A DNA stretch of 64,000 nt from Porphyrobacter sp. CACIAM 03H1 (GTDB lineage Bacteria > Pseudomonadota > Alphaproteobacteria > Sphingomonadales > Sphingomonadaceae). The translations under genes and the position numbers were made by a program. The stretch spans positions 456,417 to 520,416 of the forward strand of contig NZ_CP021378.1 in assembly GCF_002215495.1 (NCBI RefSeq), read 5' to 3'. A model generated the notes under the pieces. It was not told the DNA's origin. It did no database searches and was given only the letters and a program-made list of their open reading frames with translations. Positions 25,731-33,263 of this stretch are shown piece after piece; position 1 is the first letter of the stretch, and each line of letters starts with the position of its first letter.

Positions 25731-26231
25731 ATGCGCCTGCCCCTTCTCAGCCGCCGCCGCCTGATGGCCGCCAGCGCCGGACTTGCCGGGATGCTGCCCT
25801 TCGTCAGCGCCTGCGGGGCGGCGCCTGCCGAGGCCAAGACCTTCCCCAAAGGCCGGAGCGAGGCGGAGTGGAAGAAGGTCCTCTCCCGCGAGCAGTTCTA
25901 CGTGCTGCGCGAGGCGGGGACGGAACGCGCCTTCACCTCGCCGCTGAACAAGGAGAAGCGCAAGGGCACCTTCGTGTGCGCCGGCTGCGCGAACCCGCTC
26001 TATTCCTCCGCCACCAAATACGACAGCGGCACCGGCTGGCCGAGCTTCTGGCAGGCGATCGACAAGGGCGCGGTCGGCACCTCGACCGACTACCTGATCG
26101 GCTATCCCCGCACCGAGGTGCACTGCGCCGATTGCGGCGGGCATCTCGGGCACATCTTCGGGGACGGGCCCAAGCCCACCGGCAAGCGCCACTGCATCAA
26201 CGGCGTGGCGCTGAAATTCGTGCCCGCCTAG
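25731..26231 (+). CDS. msrB: Peptide-methionine (R)-S-oxide reductase, exported
   Basis: 166-residue MsrB that reduces the R-sulfoxide of methionine in oxidised proteins. The N-terminus has a twin-arginine-like signal (SRRRLMAASAGLAGM) ending in a lipobox-like VSAC, so a periplasmic, possibly lipid-anchored, enzyme is expected. The catalytic domain shows the structural zinc pairs CAGC and CADC, YDSGTGWPSFW, and the resolving end RHCINGVALKF with the catalytic Cys. ATG 25731 follows GGAG 8 nt upstream. MsrA (41516-42196) also has a lipoprotein signal, suggesting a periplasmic repair pair encoded far apart. The gene overlaps the convergent PilZ gene by 4 bp. Confidence 0.93.
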   Translation: MRLPLLSRRRLMAASAGLAGMLPFVSACGAAPAEAKTFPKGRSEAEWKKVLSREQFYVLREAGTERAFTSPLNKEKRKGTFVCAGCANPLYSSATKYDSGTGWPSFWQAIDKGAVGTSTDYLIGYPRTEVHCADCGGHLGHIFGDGPKPTGKRHCINGVALKFVPA

Positions 26232-26872
26232 CTGTCCGCGAGCAGCGCCGGGGCCTGGAGCAGCGCCGCCAGCCGCGCGAAATCGCCGAGGGTGAAGGTA
26301 TCGTCGAACACCACGCCGTAATGCTGCTCGCGCCGCCAGCGCACCTTGGCGCGCACCTCGCGCGGCTTGCCGGAGAGGTCGGGCATGGCGAGCCGCACGG
26401 TCTGGTCGATCGCCAGCAGGCGGTCGCAGGTCAGGCGGGCACCCTGCTGCGAGAGGTTCTCCACCACCGCCTCGAAGCTGCCTGCCAGAACGTTGATCGT
26501 CACCGGGAAGCACAGGCCGAGCCTGAGGCCCCGCTTGGGGTATTCGCTCGATTCGTTGACGAGCCGTTCGACCTCGACCGCCTCGGTGAAGGTGAAGCCG
26601 GCTTCGTTGCCCTTCTCCCACACGCGGGAAATCTCGTAGACCGCGCCTGCGGGCATGTGCAACGCGAAGTCCTTGCAGCCCGGCAGGGCGTGGAAAAGGC
26701 GCACGCTCACGCCGGTTTCCGAAACGTCGCGGATCACGCAGACGAACTCGCCCTGTGCCGACACCAGCTTCGCCGCGCGGATCAGCAGCGTGAAGCGCGG
26801 CGCGGCGCGCTGTTCTGCGCCCGGCGTGTCGGGTGTCGGTTCAAGACGTGCGGTATGCGTCGCTGAATCCAT
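26228..26872 (-). CDS. Protein with two PilZ-like domains
   Basis: 214-residue protein with two consecutive PilZ-type modules. The first (about residues 22-100) has RAAPRFTLLIRAAKL and DVSETGVSVRLF, near the c-di-GMP-binding RxxxR and D/NxSxxG motifs. The second (about 112-210) has PKRGLRLGLCFPVTI and VENLSQQGARLTCDRLL. Only the first retains a good DxSxxG; the second has NLSQQG. It could be a c-di-GMP receptor linked to motility or surface polysaccharide, but the partner is unknown. ATG 26872 has no strong ribosome-binding site. The 3' end overlaps msrB by 4 bp. Confidence 0.82.
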   Translation of the reverse strand: MDSATHTARLEPTPDTPGAEQRAAPRFTLLIRAAKLVSAQGEFVCVIRDVSETGVSVRLFHALPGCKDFALHMPAGAVYEISRVWEKGNEAGFTFTEAVEVERLVNESSEYPKRGLRLGLCFPVTINVLAGSFEAVVENLSQQGARLTCDRLLAIDQTVRLAMPDLSGKPREVRAKVRWRREQHYGVVFDDTFTLGDFARLAALLQAPALLADS

Positions 26873-27040
26873 GCCAATTGTCCCAACCCGTCAGCCCCTG
26901 GTCCTGGCACTGGCGAGACATGCACGGGGCAAGGCGGCCCCATGCTTCGGCTACGGCATGAAGGACAAGGCGTTAAGGCGAAGATAATGCGCGGCATCTT
27001 CTCGACGCATTCGCGTGCCCGGGGCATGCCCGGCGCCATG

Positions 27041-27122
27041 TACGGGCGGCGGGACTCGAACCCGCACGATCAAGGATCAGGGGATTTTAAGTCCCCGGCG
27101 TCTACCATTCCGCCACGCCCGC
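27041..27122 (-). tRNA. tRNA-Leu (anticodon UAA)
   Basis: 82-nt tRNA on the minus strand: acceptor arms GCGGGCG and CGCCCGT (with one G-U pair) plus discriminator A, D-loop AATGGTAGA, anticodon stem-loop GGGGACTTAAAATCCCC with anticodon TAA, a variable arm TGATCCTTGATCG of class II type, and T-arm GCGGGTTCGAGTCCCGC. CCA is not encoded. The long variable arm and the discriminator A fit leucine. The tRNA is intact, with no integrase next to it. Confidence 0.95.
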
Positions 27123-27237
27123 ATGGCTCACGCCCTTGCCACAGATCATCGCGGTATGGCCAGAGCCAGGGCCGGGCGCTTGCCAGCGGGCCGCCCATGC
27201 CCCATCTCCAAGCCATTGCTGCAAGACAGGGACCGGC

Positions 27238-28920
27238 ATGGCGGGCGAAGCATCAGACGCGCATTCGGTGGTGGCGACGATCCAGCCGGCGATCACGCTG
27301 CTGGGGCTCGGCATCGGGGCGGCGCTCGCCAGCCGGGCGCTGCGGCTGAACCCGATCGTCGGCTATCTCGGCCTCGGCCTCGGGCTCGCCAGCCTCGGGA
27401 TGGCAGGCGAGTTCAGCGGCCCCGTGGTCGCCGCGATGGCCGAGGCGGGTGTGATGTTCCTGCTGTTCAACCTCGGGCTGCACTTCTCGCTCGGGCGGAT
27501 CCGGGCCGAGGCGGGCAACATCTTCGGCTTCGGGGCGTTGCAGATGCTGGTCGCGGGCGGGGGCTTTGCCGCGCTGTTCTGGGCGCTCGGCCTGCCGCCG
27601 GCCTTCGCGGTGATCGCGGGCTTCGGCATGGGGCTTTCCTCCACCGCCGTCGTGATCGGCCTGATCCGCGAGCGCGGGCAGGAGGATTGCCCGGTGGGGC
27701 GCGCGGCACAATCGATCCTGATCTTCCAGGATATCGCCGCGATCCTGCTGCTGGTGACGGCAGGCGCGCTCGCGGGCGGCGGGGCGCTGGCCCCGGCGCT
27801 GGGTCTTGCGGGGGGCAAGGCGCTTGCCGCCTTCGCCATTGCCGTGCTCTTCGCCCGCTACCTGACCGAACCGCTGTTCGGCCTGATCGCCCGCGCTGGC
27901 ACCACCGAGGTCTATACCGCCACGGCCCTGTTCATCGCGCTGGCGGCGGGCTGGGCGACGGGGATGGCGGGCCTGTCGCTGACTTTGGGTGCCTTCCTCG
28001 GCGGGATGGCGGTCGCCGATTCGCGCTATCGCATCCTCGTCCAGACCGAGATCGACGCCTTTCGCGGGCTGTTTCTCTCGTTCTTCTTCATCTCGGTCGG
28101 CCTGTCGATCGATCCGGCGCTGCTGGCGCAGGACTGGATGCTGGTGGTCGGGATGACGGCGGGCATGATCGCGCTCAAATGCGCCTTCAACGTCGGCGCT
28201 GGCCTGCTCAATCGCTGGTCGGTGCCGGGGTCGATCCAGCTGGGCTTCCTGCTCGGGCAGGGGAGCGAGTTCACGCTGGTGCTGCTGGCCCTGCCGGCGG
28301 TCGCGGGACTGGCCGAACCGCGGCTCGTCTCGGCGATGGTCACCGCGATCGCAATCAGCCTGGCGGTGACGCCGATGGTCTCGAATCTCGGCCGCAAGCT
28401 GGCCGGACGGCTGCGGCGGGGTCCGGCCGACATGAAGCTGGCGGGTGACGATGCGCCGGTGCTGATCATCGGCATGACATCGGCAGGTCGTGCGGTGGCC
28501 GATGCGCTGGCGTTCAACGATATCGGCTACCTCGCGCTCGAGGCCGATCACGACCGGTTCCAGATGGCGCTGGCCGACGGTTACCACGTCCACCGGGCGA
28601 ATCCCGGCGATCCGCGCAGCTGGGACGCGATCGGGATCGACCGGCGGCGGGTGCTGGTGGTGGCGACCGGTGTGACCGACGTGTCGCGCGAGCTCACCCC
28701 GCTGGCGGCGCAGCGGATGCCGGACGTCGCGCGGATCATCGCCGTGCCCGGCCCCGAGGAGCTCGACGAGATGGCGGCGCTCGGCATGGTGCCGGTCGAC
28801 ATGAGCCTGAGCGGCGGGACCGAGCGCCTGACGGAGCTGGTCTTCACCGCGCTCGGCGAGGAACGCGCGCTGCCCGTCCCGGGCCTCGCACATGACGAAC
28901 CGATGCCGCGCGCTGCGTAG
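27238..28920 (+). CDS. CPA2-family cation/proton antiporter with C-terminal nucleotide-binding-like domain
   Basis: 560-residue Kef/RosB-like monovalent cation:proton antiporter. The first about 390 residues form 11-13 membrane segments with family motifs: LNPIVGYLGLGLGLA, FNLGLHFSLGRI, GFGMGLSSTAVVIGLI, LIFQDIAAILLLVTA (Asp in the transport region), TLGAFLGGMAVADSRYR and FFFISVGLSIDP. The C-terminus (from about residue 400, VLIIGMTSAGRAVADAL) resembles a TrkA-N domain whose GxGxxG is degenerate (GMTSAG), so NAD binding is uncertain. ATG 27238 gives a normal start; longer extensions run back through the tRNA-Leu region. The likely ion is potassium. It stands alone. Confidence 0.88.
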   Translation: MAGEASDAHSVVATIQPAITLLGLGIGAALASRALRLNPIVGYLGLGLGLASLGMAGEFSGPVVAAMAEAGVMFLLFNLGLHFSLGRIRAEAGNIFGFGALQMLVAGGGFAALFWALGLPPAFAVIAGFGMGLSSTAVVIGLIRERGQEDCPVGRAAQSILIFQDIAAILLLVTAGALAGGGALAPALGLAGGKALAAFAIAVLFARYLTEPLFGLIARAGTTEVYTATALFIALAAGWATGMAGLSLTLGAFLGGMAVADSRYRILVQTEIDAFRGLFLSFFFISVGLSIDPALLAQDWMLVVGMTAGMIALKCAFNVGAGLLNRWSVPGSIQLGFLLGQGSEFTLVLLALPAVAGLAEPRLVSAMVTAIAISLAVTPMVSNLGRKLAGRLRRGPADMKLAGDDAPVLIIGMTSAGRAVADALAFNDIGYLALEADHDRFQMALADGYHVHRANPGDPRSWDAIGIDRRRVLVVATGVTDVSRELTPLAAQRMPDVARIIAVPGPEELDEMAALGMVPVDMSLSGGTERLTELVFTALGEERALPVPGLAHDEPMPRAA

Positions 28921-28929
28921 TTTGTTTGC

Positions 28930-29165
28930 GAGGGCGCCTCCGCGCCCTCGTCCTCGGTGCCTTCCCTTCGCTGCGCTTCGGGGCACCTGCGGGCGCGGGT
29001 TCGCGCTTGCGGCCCGTCCGTTGGCGAGCCGAGGCAGCGCGGTTCTTGGTCTGATGCACTGATCCTGGTCGCAAAGCGGACGCGAGCGCACGCGCGCGAG
29101 CCGCAGGTGCCCAAGCCGGCAGGGCTTGGAACCGCACCGAGGAGGGGGGCGCGGAGGCGCCCCCT
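28930..29165. repeat. 235-bp intergenic element bounded by inverted hairpin-forming arms
   Basis: The gap between the antiporter gene and ihfB is filled by two inverted arms. The first 31 bp of the left arm (28930-28960) match the reverse complement of the right end (29134-29164) at 28 positions. Both begin with an 8-bp stem closed by a CTCC loop (GGGCGCCTCCGCGCCC core), continue with CCTCGGTGC, then a spacer that can form its own hairpin, then GGGCACCTGCGG (28981-28992 and 29101-29112). The right terminal stem abuts the ihfB stop codon and may act as its terminator. The layout resembles paired REP/BIME or MITE-like elements. Confidence 0.8.
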
Positions 29166-29442
29166 ACTTATTCAGCCGCTCGCGGATTTCCTTGCCGGCC
29201 TTGAAGTAGGGCACGCGCTTCGACGGCACGTCGACCGTTTCCCCAGTGCGGGGGTTACGGCCGCTGCGCGCCTCGCGCTCGCGGGTCGAGAAGGCACCGA
29301 AACCGCGCAGCTCGACCCGGCCCCCCTCAGCCAGACGCTGTGCGATCTCGTCGAAAAAGATATCAACGACCTGCTCGATCTCGTCGGCGCGAAGGTCTGG
29401 ATTGTCCTTGTGCAGTTCCTGCAGCAATTCGGATCTGATCAT
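29164..29442 (-). CDS. ihfB: Integration host factor subunit beta
   Basis: 92-residue DNA-bending protein of the HU/IHF fold. MIRSELLQELHKDNPDL and the beta-arm region VELRGFGAFSTREREARSGRNPRTGETVDVPSKRVPYFKAGKEIRERLN match IHF-beta rather than HU (arm Pro in RNPRTGE, FKAGKEIRERL ending). With IHF-alpha, not seen here, it forms the heterodimer that bends DNA in promoters, replication and site-specific recombination. Start 29442 has GGGAGA 6 nt upstream. The stop codon touches the terminal hairpin of the flanking repeat element. Upstream lies a TTGTATACAA palindrome and then the GntR gene on the same strand. Confidence 0.93.
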   Translation of the reverse strand: MIRSELLQELHKDNPDLRADEIEQVVDIFFDEIAQRLAEGGRVELRGFGAFSTREREARSGRNPRTGETVDVPSKRVPYFKAGKEIRERLNK

Positions 29443-29589
29443 GGCGATCTCCCGACGCCCGTGACGGTCGAGCCGCCACATCACGTCGCCAATGCGGGTT
29501 ACCCCGTCGTTTTCCTCAACTCGCCTCCGACCCGTGAGGCGCCCCCTTTAATCGCAGCCCGGGCACAGATGCAATCCCGACGACTACAA

Positions 29590-29599
29590 TTGTATACAA
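29590..29599. promoter_or_regulatory. Perfect palindrome upstream of ihfB
   Basis: TTGTATACAA, a 10-bp perfect palindrome in an AT-richer stretch 148 bp upstream of the ihfB start and 56 bp beyond the end of the GntR gene. Such TTGTAnTACAA-like sites are typical of GntR-family operators. It also contains TATACA, which could serve as a -10 element for ihfB. Confidence 0.35.
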
Positions 29600-29654
29600 A
29601 GCGTCGCATTACGGGATCCCACCGCAACCGATACTGTTGTAAGTTGTATTCCGC

Positions 29655-29993
29655 TCAAGAGACGAGCGCAAGGTCTGCCGGATCAAGGCCGAGCCGCGCC
29701 ATGCGGCTGCGGATCTCGGGCCATTCCTCGCGCAGGAAGGCCTCGCGCTCGGCCGCCCGCAGGCGTTCGGCGGCACCGCGCACGACATACATGCCGACCC
29801 CGCGCTGCACCTCGACCAGTCCGTCGTTCTGGAACTGCTGGTAGGCCTTGGCGACGGTCAGCGGGTTCGCCCCCTGCTCCGCTGCGAGCGCCCGCACCGA
29901 GGGGAGCATCGCGCCTTCGGCATAGACCCCGTCGATGATCGCCGCGGCGATCTGGTCGCGCAGCTTGAGATAGACGGGGCGGTTGGGGTTCAT
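29655..29993 (-). CDS. GntR-family transcriptional regulator (YtrA-like, short effector part)
   Basis: 112-residue regulator with an N-terminal winged helix-turn-helix: YLKLRDQIAAAIIDGVYAEGAMLPSVRALAAEQGANPLTVAKAYQQFQNDGLVEVQRGVGMYV (residues about 6-70), the standard GntR signature. The C-terminal part is only about 40 residues and helical, as in the YtrA subfamily, which usually controls adjacent transporters. It is divergent from the peptide transporter gene (173 bp between) and may regulate it, which is inference. Start 29993 was chosen; an in-frame ATG at 30029 would add 12 residues. A TTGTATACAA palindrome lies just beyond its 3' end. Confidence 0.85.
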   Translation of the reverse strand: MNPNRPVYLKLRDQIAAAIIDGVYAEGAMLPSVRALAAEQGANPLTVAKAYQQFQNDGLVEVQRGVGMYVVRGAAERLRAAEREAFLREEWPEIRSRMARLGLDPADLALVS

Positions 29994-30166
29994 GGCGGCA
30001 GTGTCCCTTGCAGGGTGCATCAGTGCCATAATACAGCCATGCGGTCAAGGCAGGGGGTAATCCGGTTACACCCGAAACAAAAGCTTCACACAGGCGACAG
30101 AGGCGCTAGGTTGCCCCGCCATGGGACCGCGCCCGGGAGGGGCGCACTTCAGGGATTCTATCTGAC

Positions 30167-31747
30167 ATGGCCACCGCCGATCTTCCGCACGGGGACAGCG
30201 CCGGGACTTTCCTCGGCCACCCCAAGGGTCTGTTCGTCCTGTTCTTCGCCGAGATGTGGGAGCGTTTCTCCTACTACGGCATGCGGGCGCTGCTGATCTT
30301 CTACCTCACCAAGCACTGGCTGTTCTCCGACAGCCAGGCGGGCGTGATCTATGGCGCCTATACCGCCCTGGTCTACATCACCCCGGTGCTCGGCGGCTAT
30401 CTCGCCGACAGGTATCTCGGGCAGAGAAAGGCCGTGACCTACGGGGCGGTGCTGCTGACCTTCGGGCACTTCCTGATGGGCTTCGAGGGCAATGGCGGAC
30501 AGGATGCCGCCAGCCTCAGCATCTTCTGGCTGGCGCTCGCCTTCATCATCGTCGGCTCGGGCTTCCTGAAGGCGAACATCTCGGTGATCGTCGGCCAGCT
30601 CTACCCGCGCACCGACGTGCGGCGCGACGGGGCCTACACGATCTTCTACATGGGGATTAACCTCGGCGCGTTCCTCGGCTCGCTGCTGTGCGGCTATCTC
30701 GGCGAGACCTACGGCTGGGCCTACGGCTTCGGCGCGGCGGGCGTGGGGATGCTGCTGGGCCTGATCGTGTTCGTCGGCTTCAAGCCGCTGCTGCTCGGCC
30801 GCGGCGAGCCGCCCAAGGCGCTCGCCAAGGGCACCGAATGGGGCCTCTACGCCGTCGGCGTGGCGGCGGTCGGCGCGTGCTGGTGGATGGTGCAGAACCA
30901 GGCCGTGGTCGGCTACCTGCTCGGCGGGTTCGGCCTGCTGCTCGTGGCCTATGTCCTGTTCACCGCGGTGGTGAAGCTCGAACCGCACGACCGCGACCGC
31001 ATCTTCGCCGCCATGTTCCTGATCCTCGGCTCGATCCTGTTCTGGGCGCTGTTCGAACAGGCCGGTTCGTCGCTCAATCTCTACACCGACCGCCATGTCG
31101 ATCGCACGATTTTCGGCTTCGAGGTTCCGGCCTCGGTGTTCCAGTCGGTCAATGCGGCCTATATCGTCCTGCTCGCCCCCGTCTTCGCGGCGGCGTGGAC
31201 ATGGCTCGGCAAGAAGGGACTGGAGCCCTCGGCCCCGGCCAAGTTCGGCTTGGCGCTGATGCAACTGGGCGCGGGCTTCCTGGTGCTGGTGGCGGGCGCG
31301 GCGAACGGGGTTGCGACCCCGGTGCTGTTCATCTTCCTCATCTACCTGCTCCACACCACCGGCGAGCTGTGCCTCAGCCCCGTCGGCCTTTCGGCGATGA
31401 ACCGCCTGGCACCGGCGCACATGGCGTCGCTCATCATGGGCACCTGGTTCTTCGCTTCGGCCACCGGCAACTTCGCCGCGGGCCTGATCGCGGCGGCGAC
31501 GGGTTCGGAGAAGGCCTCGGGCGAGGGCGCGGGGCAGCAGGTGGTGCTCGACGTCTATTCGCAGATCGGCTGGATCGCGGTCGCAGTCGGCATCGGCGTG
31601 CTGGTGATCAGCCCGCTGATCCGCAAGCTGATGCACCTCGACACGCTTCGCGACGACAATGTCGGCGATGATCTCGAAGGCCAGGCGGGCGTCGGCGTCG
31701 AGCCGCAGCAGGCGGGCATCCACCCCGCCACCCGCCCGGCAGGGTAA
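30167..31747 (+). CDS. POT-family proton-dependent oligopeptide transporter
   Basis: 526-residue major-facilitator-type peptide:proton symporter taking up di- and tripeptides. The N-terminus HPKGLFVLFFAEMWERFSYYGMRALLIFYL contains the ExxER(F/S)-type motif of POT carriers. It continues with ITPVLGGYLADRYLGQRKAV, the PTR2 signature region GSGFLKANISVIVGQLY, FYMGINLGAFLG, LFWALFEQAGSSLNLY and the late SPVGLSAMNRLAPAHMASLIMGTWF. About 14 membrane segments are expected. Together with the secreted peptidases in this window it fits a peptide-scavenging lifestyle. A strong stem-loop lies between its stop and the next gene and may terminate its transcript. Confidence 0.94.
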   Translation: MATADLPHGDSAGTFLGHPKGLFVLFFAEMWERFSYYGMRALLIFYLTKHWLFSDSQAGVIYGAYTALVYITPVLGGYLADRYLGQRKAVTYGAVLLTFGHFLMGFEGNGGQDAASLSIFWLALAFIIVGSGFLKANISVIVGQLYPRTDVRRDGAYTIFYMGINLGAFLGSLLCGYLGETYGWAYGFGAAGVGMLLGLIVFVGFKPLLLGRGEPPKALAKGTEWGLYAVGVAAVGACWWMVQNQAVVGYLLGGFGLLLVAYVLFTAVVKLEPHDRDRIFAAMFLILGSILFWALFEQAGSSLNLYTDRHVDRTIFGFEVPASVFQSVNAAYIVLLAPVFAAAWTWLGKKGLEPSAPAKFGLALMQLGAGFLVLVAGAANGVATPVLFIFLIYLLHTTGELCLSPVGLSAMNRLAPAHMASLIMGTWFFASATGNFAAGLIAAATGSEKASGEGAGQQVVLDVYSQIGWIAVAVGIGVLVISPLIRKLMHLDTLRDDNVGDDLEGQAGVGVEPQQAGIHPATRPAG

Positions 31748-31787
31748 GCGAAGCCGGACACAAAAATCGTCCAACGGCATGGACAAG

Positions 31788-31830
31788 CCTCGCGTTTTCC
31801 GTTCCAAAGCGGGAATCGGAAAACGCGAGG
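31788..31830 (+). promoter_or_regulatory. Long stem-loop covering the ribosome-binding site of the amidohydrolase operon
   Basis: CCTCGCGTTTTCCG (31788-31801) and CGGAAAACGCGAGG (31817-31830) form a perfect 14-bp stem. Inside it TTCC/GGAA can add four more pairs after a one-base bulge, leaving a 6-nt loop. The 3' arm ends in GAGG, which is the only Shine-Dalgarno-like sequence before the ATG at 31836. The structure may therefore mask translation initiation, or it may be the terminator of the upstream transporter gene (TTTG follows). Confidence 0.65.
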
Positions 31831-31835
31831 TTTGA

Positions 31836-33263
31836 ATGTTTGCAGATAAGACACGGCGGGCCCGCGCGGGCCTGCTCGCCACGCTCGTCGGCGCCCTCGC
31901 GCTGAGCGCCTGCGCCACCACGGGGAGCGCGGGCGACACCGCCAGCGCATCGGGCGCGGCGAAGCAGGAAGGCAAGCTCGCCGCCAAGCGCGAGAGCGAG
32001 GGCGTGTTCCCCTCGACCTACAAGCCCTTCCCCAACGTCGCCACCGCCATCCGCGGCGCGACCGTCTATGACGGCAAGGGCGGCATGATCGAGAACGGCG
32101 TGGTCTTCATGTCCGGCGGCAAGATCGTCGCGGTCGGCGGCCCCGATACCCCGATCCCGGCCGACATCGCGGTATTCGACGGCGCCGGCAAGTTCGTAAC
32201 CCCGGGCATCATCGACATCCACTCGCACCTCGGCGACTATCCCTCGCCCGGGGTGGATGCCCATTCCGACGGGAACGAGGCAACCGCGCCGACCACCCCG
32301 GAAGTCTGGGCCGAACATTCGGTCTGGCCGCAGGACCCGGGCTTCGCCCGTGCGCTCGCCAATGGCGGGATCACCGCCCTCCAGATCCTGCCCGGCTCGG
32401 CCAATCTCATGGGCGGGCGCTCGGCCACGCTCAAGAACGTGCCCTCGCGCACCATGCAGGGGATGAAGTTCCCGGGCGCGCCCTATTCGATGAAGATGGC
32501 CTGCGGGGAGAACCCCAAGCGGGTCTACGGCAGCCGCGGGCGGATGCCCTCGACCCGGATGGGCAACCTCGCCGTCAACCGCGAGACCTGGCTCGCCGCA
32601 ATCGACTACGCCAACAACCCCGAGGCCAAGCGCGATCTCGGCAAGGAGACGCTCGTCGGCGTGCTCAAGGGCGAGATCCTCATCCAGAACCACTGCTACC
32701 GTGCCGACGAGATGGCGCTGGTGCTCGATATGGCCAAGGAGATGGGCTACAAGGTCGCCGCCTTCCACCACGCCGTCGAAGCCTACAAGATCGGCGATCT
32801 CCTGCGCGAGAACGACGTGTGCTCGGCGATTTGGGCCGACTGGTATGGCTTCAAGATGGAAAGCTACGACGGGATCCTCGAGAACGCGGCCTTCCTGCAG
32901 CGTGAAGGCGCCTGCGTGGTGATCCATTCGGACGACGCGAACGACATCCAGCGCCTCAACCAGGAGGCTGCCAAGGCGCAGGCCGCCGGTCTCAGGCTCG
33001 GCATCGACATTCCCGATGCGACCGTGATCCAGTGGATCACCTGGAACGCCGCCAAGGCGATGGGTATCGGCGACCTGACCGGCAGCCTCGAAAAGGGCAA
33101 GATGGCCGACGTGGTGCTGTGGAACGGCGATCCGCTGAGCGTCTATTCGCGCCCCGAGAAGGTGTGGATCGACGGCGCACTGATGTTCGATGCGATGAAC
33201 CCCAAGATCCGCCCGGTGAGCGATTTCGAGCTCGGCCAGCCCGGTGAAGGAGATGTGAAATGA
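31836..33263 (+). CDS. Amidohydrolase-family lipoprotein (imidazolonepropionase-like)
   Basis: 475-residue metal-dependent hydrolase of the amidohydrolase superfamily. The signal ends with a lipobox (ALSACATT, Cys about residue 26), so it is likely anchored in the periplasm. The fold is recognisable by AIRGATVYDGKGGMIENG, the metal motif FVTPGIIDIHSHLGDYPSP (HxH about residues 130-132), the metal-site HCYRADEM and AAFHHAVEAYK, and the late Asp in VIHSDDAND, ending with LTGSLEKGKMADVVLWNGDPL. The metal ligands appear intact. It overlaps the next amidohydrolase-like gene by 4 nt. The substrate is unknown; peptide or imide hydrolysis is possible. Confidence 0.88.
   Translation: MFADKTRRARAGLLATLVGALALSACATTGSAGDTASASGAAKQEGKLAAKRESEGVFPSTYKPFPNVATAIRGATVYDGKGGMIENGVVFMSGGKIVAVGGPDTPIPADIAVFDGAGKFVTPGIIDIHSHLGDYPSPGVDAHSDGNEATAPTTPEVWAEHSVWPQDPGFARALANGGITALQILPGSANLMGGRSATLKNVPSRTMQGMKFPGAPYSMKMACGENPKRVYGSRGRMPSTRMGNLAVNRETWLAAIDYANNPEAKRDLGKETLVGVLKGEILIQNHCYRADEMALVLDMAKEMGYKVAAFHHAVEAYKIGDLLRENDVCSAIWADWYGFKMESYDGILENAAFLQREGACVVIHSDDANDIQRLNQEAAKAQAAGLRLGIDIPDATVIQWITWNAAKAMGIGDLTGSLEKGKMADVVLWNGDPLSVYSRPEKVWIDGALMFDAMNPKIRPVSDFELGQPGEGDVK

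Noticed and set aside
27041..27122. tRNA-Leu as an integration site
   Set aside because: The gene is intact, no duplicated 3' end or integrase is near, and flanking genes have ordinary composition.
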